Source: Candidatus Kaiserbacteria bacterium (GTDB lineage: Bacteria > Patescibacteriota > Minisyncoccia > Phycocordibacterales > UBA2100). From it: DNA of 8,988 nucleotides. The stretch lies in assembly GCA_027066795.1 (NCBI GenBank), contig JAMONA010000029.1:1-8988 (forward strand), read 5' to 3'. The notes under the pieces were generated by a model. It made no database searches. It was not told where the DNA came from and saw nothing but the letters and a program-made list of their open reading frames with translations. This document shows, one piece after another, positions 5,838 through 8,988 of the stretch; position 1 is the stretch's first letter; every line of letters begins with the position of its first letter. The translations under genes were made by a program, and so were the position numbers.

Positions 5838-6905
5838 ATGGAAATAGCTGACATAGTAAAAGTAATATTTCCCGCAGCAACGGCTTTTGTTATAGGTATT
5901 GCGATAACACCATTGATTACACACTTCTTATATAAGCATAAGGTGTGGAAAGAGGGCGGCACAGAGGGTAAGGTAGCGATGGATGGTACGGAGGCTGTCG
6001 AATTTAATAAGCTACACGCTAAGTTAGAGCTAAAGACGCCGCGTATGGGGGGCATAGTCATATGGGCAAGCGCCCTTATAACGGTAATGCTTGTTACGAT
6101 AATTGCAAAGGTGTTTCCTACAGCTGCCACTCTTAAGTTAGACTTTCTCTCACGAGACCAAACTTGGATACCATTTTTAACATTAGTATTAGGTGCAATA
6201 GTTGGCTTTGTTAATGATTTACTTGACGTTCGCTCTGGTGGACATGGCCTCTCTCTTAAGAGGAGGCTTGTTTTTGTACTTAGTATGTCGGGTATTATAG
6301 GTTGGTGGTTCTACGCCAAGCTGGGTGTAGTTAGTGTAGGTATCCCGTTTGACGGTGCACTAGAGATAGGTGTTTTTATAATTCCACTATTTATGCTGAT
6401 GACTTTCTCCCTTTACGCTAGTGGAGTCATAGATGGTATAGACGGACTCTCTGGTGGGGTATTCGCAAGTATTTTTGCTGCTTACGCTATGATAGCTTTT
6501 CATCAGAACCAGATAAACCTTGCAGCCTTTTGTGCCATGCTCGTCGGTGCTCTACTTGCCTTTTTATGGTTTAACGTGCCACCGGCAAGATTTTTTATGA
6601 CCGAGACCGGTACTATGGCACTGACACTGACTCTGAGCACTGTAGTATTTATGACAGACTCAATGGGCGGCGGCATAGGTATTAGTATGCTCCCTATTAT
6701 AGGTTTCCTACTAGTTATCACTGTAGTATCTGTTGTGATACAAGTCTTATCTAAAAAGTACAGAGGTAAAAAGGTGTTTATAGTTGCGCCATTGCACCAT
6801 CACTTTGAGGCCATTGGTTGGTCACCAGCAAAGGTTACTATGCGCTATTGGATATTGAGTATTATATTTGCGTTTATAGGAGTTATCATAGCAGTGGCAG
6901 GTTAA
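5838..6905 (+). CDS. mraY: Phospho-N-acetylmuramoyl-pentapeptide transferase (MraY), with altered active site
   Basis: MraY moves phospho-MurNAc-pentapeptide from UDP onto undecaprenyl phosphate at the inner membrane, making lipid I. The 355-aa length, about ten hydrophobic segments, KTPRMGG (66-72), DGIDGLSGG (199-207), FLWFNVPPA (242-250) and the MraY-specific APLHHHFE (317-324) identify it and separate it from WecA/TagO relatives. Two of the three normally invariant aspartates differ: the DD pair is Asn126-Asp127 (GFVNDLLDV), and the FMGDxG aspartate is Glu256 (FMTETG). The usual NAVN before DGxDG is YASG (193-196). The frame is intact and well conserved elsewhere, which argues against decay. 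It may be a lineage-specific form. It follows the carboxypeptidase by 9 nt and precedes ftsW by 37 nt, without the murD and murG often found beside it. Confidence 0.93.
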   Translation: MEIADIVKVIFPAATAFVIGIAITPLITHFLYKHKVWKEGGTEGKVAMDGTEAVEFNKLHAKLELKTPRMGGIVIWASALITVMLVTIIAKVFPTAATLKLDFLSRDQTWIPFLTLVLGAIVGFVNDLLDVRSGGHGLSLKRRLVFVLSMSGIIGWWFYAKLGVVSVGIPFDGALEIGVFIIPLFMLMTFSLYASGVIDGIDGLSGGVFASIFAAYAMIAFHQNQINLAAFCAMLVGALLAFLWFNVPPARFFMTETGTMALTLTLSTVVFMTDSMGGGIGISMLPIIGFLLVITVVSVVIQVLSKKYRGKKVFIVAPLHHHFEAIGWSPAKVTMRYWILSIIFAFIGVIIAVAG

Positions 6906-6927
6906 CAGACTGTTAGTTTATAGTACG

Positions 6928-6936
6928 TGTTATACT
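6928..6936 (+). promoter_or_regulatory. Extended -10 promoter of ftsW
   Basis: TGTTATACT combines the TGn extension (6928-6930) with TATACT (6931-6936). It ends 6 nt before the ftsW ATG, so transcription would begin at or next to the start codon. No SD is present and no -35 box is needed for this promoter type. Confidence 0.5.
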
Positions 6937-6942
6937 GCCTTA

Positions 6943-8061
6943 ATGAGTAAAAGACTACTAGCTAAACTTAAGCAGCCAGACAAGGTTTTACTAAGTCTTT
7001 TAGGTGTTCTTATAGTTGGTGGTTTTTTTATTTTCCTATCGGCTTCTCTTGGTTTGTTAGCTGACGGCAAGGTTTCTTTTGCATCTATAGCGTTTAACCA
7101 ATTTTTCTTAGGTATTGTGCTTGGGTTGGTCGCTGCATTCATCATGAGTCGTATACATTATAGAGTGTGGCGTAAGTACACTCCATATATATTGGGTCTC
7201 TCGGTCATATTTACGTTACTTGTATTTTTGCCAGGTGTGGGTATGAGTTGGGGTGGGGCAAGTAGGTGGGTACATTTCGGCCCTGTTACATTTCAGCCTG
7301 TAGAATTCTTAAAGATAGGTGTCGTATTGTTTGCCGCTCATTTCTTGGCACAACACGGGAGACAGCTACAATCTCATAGTCACTTTGGTATAGTTGCCCT
7401 AATTTCAATGATTGGGCTTGTGGCGGTACCTCTTTTGCTTCAGCCTGATACAGGTAGCTTGGTAGTTATAGTTGCAGCAATATCGGCCATGTTCTTTACA
7501 GCTGGGCTAAAGTGGCGTGATGTAGGGATAATAATAGTTATAGGGTTGGTGGCATTAGCAGTACTTGCTGCTGCTCGACCTTATGTCTTTGACCGATTAA
7601 CCACGTTTATGAATCCAGGTGAGGACGCACAAGGTTCTGGTTACCAAATAAAGCAGTCACTTATAGCGGTAGGCTCAGGAGGTATAATGGGTAGAGGTTT
7701 TGGGCAGAGCGTGCAGAAGTTTAACTATCTACCAGAGCCAATAGGTGACTCAATCTTTGCTGTATATGCTGAAGAGTTTGGCTTTGTAGGCTCCACTCTT
7801 TTACTCGCTGTATTTTTGGCTCTGTTACTTCGTATGTATTATATAGCTATTAAGGCACCTGACGCTTTTGGTGCATTATTAGTTGTTGGTATTGCGACAC
7901 TTATAATAGTGCAGTCACTATTTAATATTGCTGCGATGCTTGGGGTTGTCCCGCTCTCTGGGCTACCGCTTATATTTGTATCACACGGTGGTACGGCTCT
8001 TGCCTCTACGCTGGCAGGTTTAGGTATTGTGCTCAATGTGTCTAGGTATCGTAAGCCGTAG
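6943..8061 (+). CDS. ftsW: SEDS-family peptidoglycan glycosyltransferase, probably FtsW
   Basis: SEDS proteins polymerise lipid II into glycan strands together with a class B penicillin-binding protein; FtsW acts at the division site, RodA in elongation. The 372-aa protein has about ten membrane segments. Family blocks in order are FLSAS (31-35), GGASRWVHFGPVTFQPVEF (104-122), QPDTGS (167-172), GSGYQIKQSLIAVGSGG (231-247), GRGFGQSVQKFNYLPEP (250-266), the catalytic Asp269 in IGDSIFAVYAEEFGFVG, and VPLSGLPLIFVSHGG (336-350). The last block reads SHGG where FtsW usually has SYGG. The position after mraY favours FtsW over RodA, but sequence alone does not settle this. The start is ATG 6943, 6 nt after an extended -10 box. 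No terminator follows before the next gene. Confidence 0.9.
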   Translation: MSKRLLAKLKQPDKVLLSLLGVLIVGGFFIFLSASLGLLADGKVSFASIAFNQFFLGIVLGLVAAFIMSRIHYRVWRKYTPYILGLSVIFTLLVFLPGVGMSWGGASRWVHFGPVTFQPVEFLKIGVVLFAAHFLAQHGRQLQSHSHFGIVALISMIGLVAVPLLLQPDTGSLVVIVAAISAMFFTAGLKWRDVGIIIVIGLVALAVLAAARPYVFDRLTTFMNPGEDAQGSGYQIKQSLIAVGSGGIMGRGFGQSVQKFNYLPEPIGDSIFAVYAEEFGFVGSTLLLAVFLALLLRMYYIAIKAPDAFGALLVVGIATLIIVQSLFNIAAMLGVVPLSGLPLIFVSHGGTALASTLAGLGIVLNVSRYRKP

Positions 8062-8105
8062 CGCTAGGTAAGTGTGCATAACGCAGCAGTCTTAGGTGTG
8101 CACCA

Positions 8106-8114
8106 TGGTATAAT
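8106..8114 (+). promoter_or_regulatory. Extended -10 promoter of the secreted-protein gene
   Basis: TGGTATAAT (TGn at 8106-8108, perfect TATAAT at 8109-8114) ends 6 nt before the ATG at 8121. No -35 box is evident and there is no SD. The rest of the 59-nt gap after ftsW holds no convincing terminator; a GTGTGCA direct repeat (8072-8078 and 8096-8102) is the only other structure. Confidence 0.55.
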
Positions 8115-8120
8115 ATTTAT

Positions 8121-8988
8121 ATGATTAAATATACAGGTATTAGTGTATTAGCAGTTTTATTGGTACTAAATACGGGTTCAGTATCCGCGTCCGATTCAGT
8201 GAACTCAAGTGTAAGCAACTCATCATTTATTGCCATTAAAGAGTCGAAGCCTGATGTTGATGCTAAAAAAGCTGAGCTAGGTGCACCAGGTACATTCAAG
8301 AGGACGGTTATTTGTCAAAAGAAGCCTCTTGTTGTATTTAAGACACAGGTACTATCTCCAACTGAAAAGTTTAAACTAGTAAAGTTCCAGGCCACATGTG
8401 ACGTTAAGGCAAATACAACTAAGGTGGGTATTGTGGTAGCTGTACCACAGTCTTCTCTAAACAAGTTTGTAAGCTTTTTTGGTGGTAAAAATGAGAATAA
8501 TGTTATAAAAAAGGTCACTGATAAGTGTAAGGTTACTGATGAAGTTATTACGTTTTGGTTAGATGATAAAGCTAGCGATTTTAAAATTGAGTGTGGAAAG
8601 TCAAAAAAAGATGGAAAAGACACAAGTACACAAACAAATAACCAAACATACCAACAACCTAACAATAGCCAGCAGCAACCAGAGTGGACTAAGCAGACAG
8701 CCCAGCAAGCCGCTCAGCAAGGTAGTATGTCTCAGCCTACTGGTGGAGGAGGGCAGCAGAGCTCTAGTGGCTACGAGCCGTATAATGGCTATGAGACTGG
8801 GTATGGTGATGAATTATACGGGGATTTGCTGGATGAGGTAGGAGATTATAACGAAGAAGCAATTGACCCAAGTGTAGATGAGTGGGACGATTGGGACGAC
8901 AGCACAGGTTTTGAATCTGATGGTTCTGGTTTGTATGGAGCGGTAAATCCAGAAGACAGTAACTCAGTCGACGGTAGTATATCTCAAG
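8121..8988 (+). CDS. Secreted Cys-containing protein with Q/N-rich and acidic low-complexity tail (3' end outside window)
   Basis: The frame stays open from ATG 8121 for 289 codons to the window edge. Residues 1-23 form a signal peptide (short basic start, hydrophobic ISVLAVLLVLNTGS, likely cut after VSA), so the protein is exported. Residues 60-160 look like a folded domain with four cysteines (65, 93, 136, 158), enough for two disulfides or one metal site, and alternating beta-like segments. From about 166 it becomes low complexity: Gln/Asn/Thr-rich (TNNQTYQQPNNSQQQ), then Gly/Tyr (SGYEPYNGYETGYGDELYGD), then very acidic with DEWDDWDD (253-260). No family is recognised. Such tails are common in surface or cell-wall-spanning proteins. 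It follows ftsW in the same direction and has its own extended -10 box. Confidence 0.8.
   Translation, partial: MIKYTGISVLAVLLVLNTGSVSASDSVNSSVSNSSFIAIKESKPDVDAKKAELGAPGTFKRTVICQKKPLVVFKTQVLSPTEKFKLVKFQATCDVKANTTKVGIVVAVPQSSLNKFVSFFGGKNENNVIKKVTDKCKVTDEVITFWLDDKASDFKIECGKSKKDGKDTSTQTNNQTYQQPNNSQQQPEWTKQTAQQAAQQGSMSQPTGGGGQQSSSGYEPYNGYETGYGDELYGDLLDEVGDYNEEAIDPSVDEWDDWDDSTGFESDGSGLYGAVNPEDSNSVDGSISQ

Noticed and set aside
5838..6905. mraY as a decayed pseudogene because of changed aspartates
   Set aside because: The frame is intact, its length is normal and the HHH, TPxMGG and DGxDG motifs are kept, so a divergent active enzyme is more likely.
8062..8105. Possible terminator after ftsW using GTGCA and TGCAC
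   Set aside because: Only five base pairs with a loop of about 20 nt and no T-run; not a credible terminator.
8315..8665. Minus-strand frame of 116 codons
   Set aside because: It overlaps the secreted-protein gene, which has a signal peptide, a promoter and a continuous frame; the antisense product is low-quality hydrophobic sequence.
8563..8841. Plus-strand frame of 92 codons in another phase
   Set aside because: It is an off-frame reading of the repetitive Gln/Asn-rich region of the gene starting at 8121.
1..8988. CRISPR array, insertion sequence, integrase, tRNA or rRNA
   Set aside because: No regularly spaced repeats, terminal inverted repeats, transposase or integrase motifs, or cloverleaf-like sequence were seen.

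Overview
The window looks like a chromosomal segment of a small-genome bacterium of the Candidate Phyla Radiation (Patescibacteria), most plausibly Saccharibacteria-like. The evidence is a compact, moderately AT-rich layout, short versions of core proteins (RF1 of 326 aa, a Cys-less-type L31 of 83 aa, a carboxypeptidase of about 303 aa), a divergent MraY, and starts that mostly lack a Shine-Dalgarno (SD) sequence. The lineage is inferred from these traits; no marker here proves it. The standard genetic code fits every long gene. All ten visible stops are TAA or TAG.

Layout, all on the + strand. (1) Positions 1-129 are the last 42 codons of an unidentified gene. (2) Positions 132-1082 form a self-contained unit: a perfect consensus promoter (TTGACA, 17 bp, TATAAT), a leader with a possible 19-aa leader peptide and an in-frame 12-bp direct repeat, a good SD, an unrecognised acidic 255-aa protein, and a strong intrinsic terminator. 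(3) Positions 1125-1458 form a one-gene unit for ribosomal protein L31 (rpmE, type B) with its own promoter and terminator. (4) From about 1463 to the window end runs a tight same-strand cluster with no visible terminator: prfA, an MFS-type membrane protein, scpA, scpB, a D-Ala-D-Ala carboxypeptidase, mraY, an ftsW-type SEDS gene, and the start of a secreted Cys-containing protein with a low-complexity tail, cut by the window edge.

The large cluster joins translation termination (RF1), chromosome condensation and segregation (ScpAB, the condensin partners of SMC) and cell-wall growth (MraY makes lipid I, FtsW polymerises glycan, the carboxypeptidase trims peptides). This is a plausible growth-and-division operon.

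Two signals stand out. First, seven genes have a -10-like hexamer ending only 6-10 nt before an ATG and have no SD, which suggests widespread leaderless transcription with many internal promoters. Second, MraY keeps its HHH motif but has changed two of its three normally invariant active-site aspartates (Asn126 and Glu256). A third, more speculative signal is the leader peptide before the orphan gene, whose C-terminal half resembles the ErmC-type stalling leader peptide.

No tRNA, rRNA, CRISPR array, insertion sequence or phage integrase was seen, and no gene-free stretch exceeds 300 bases.
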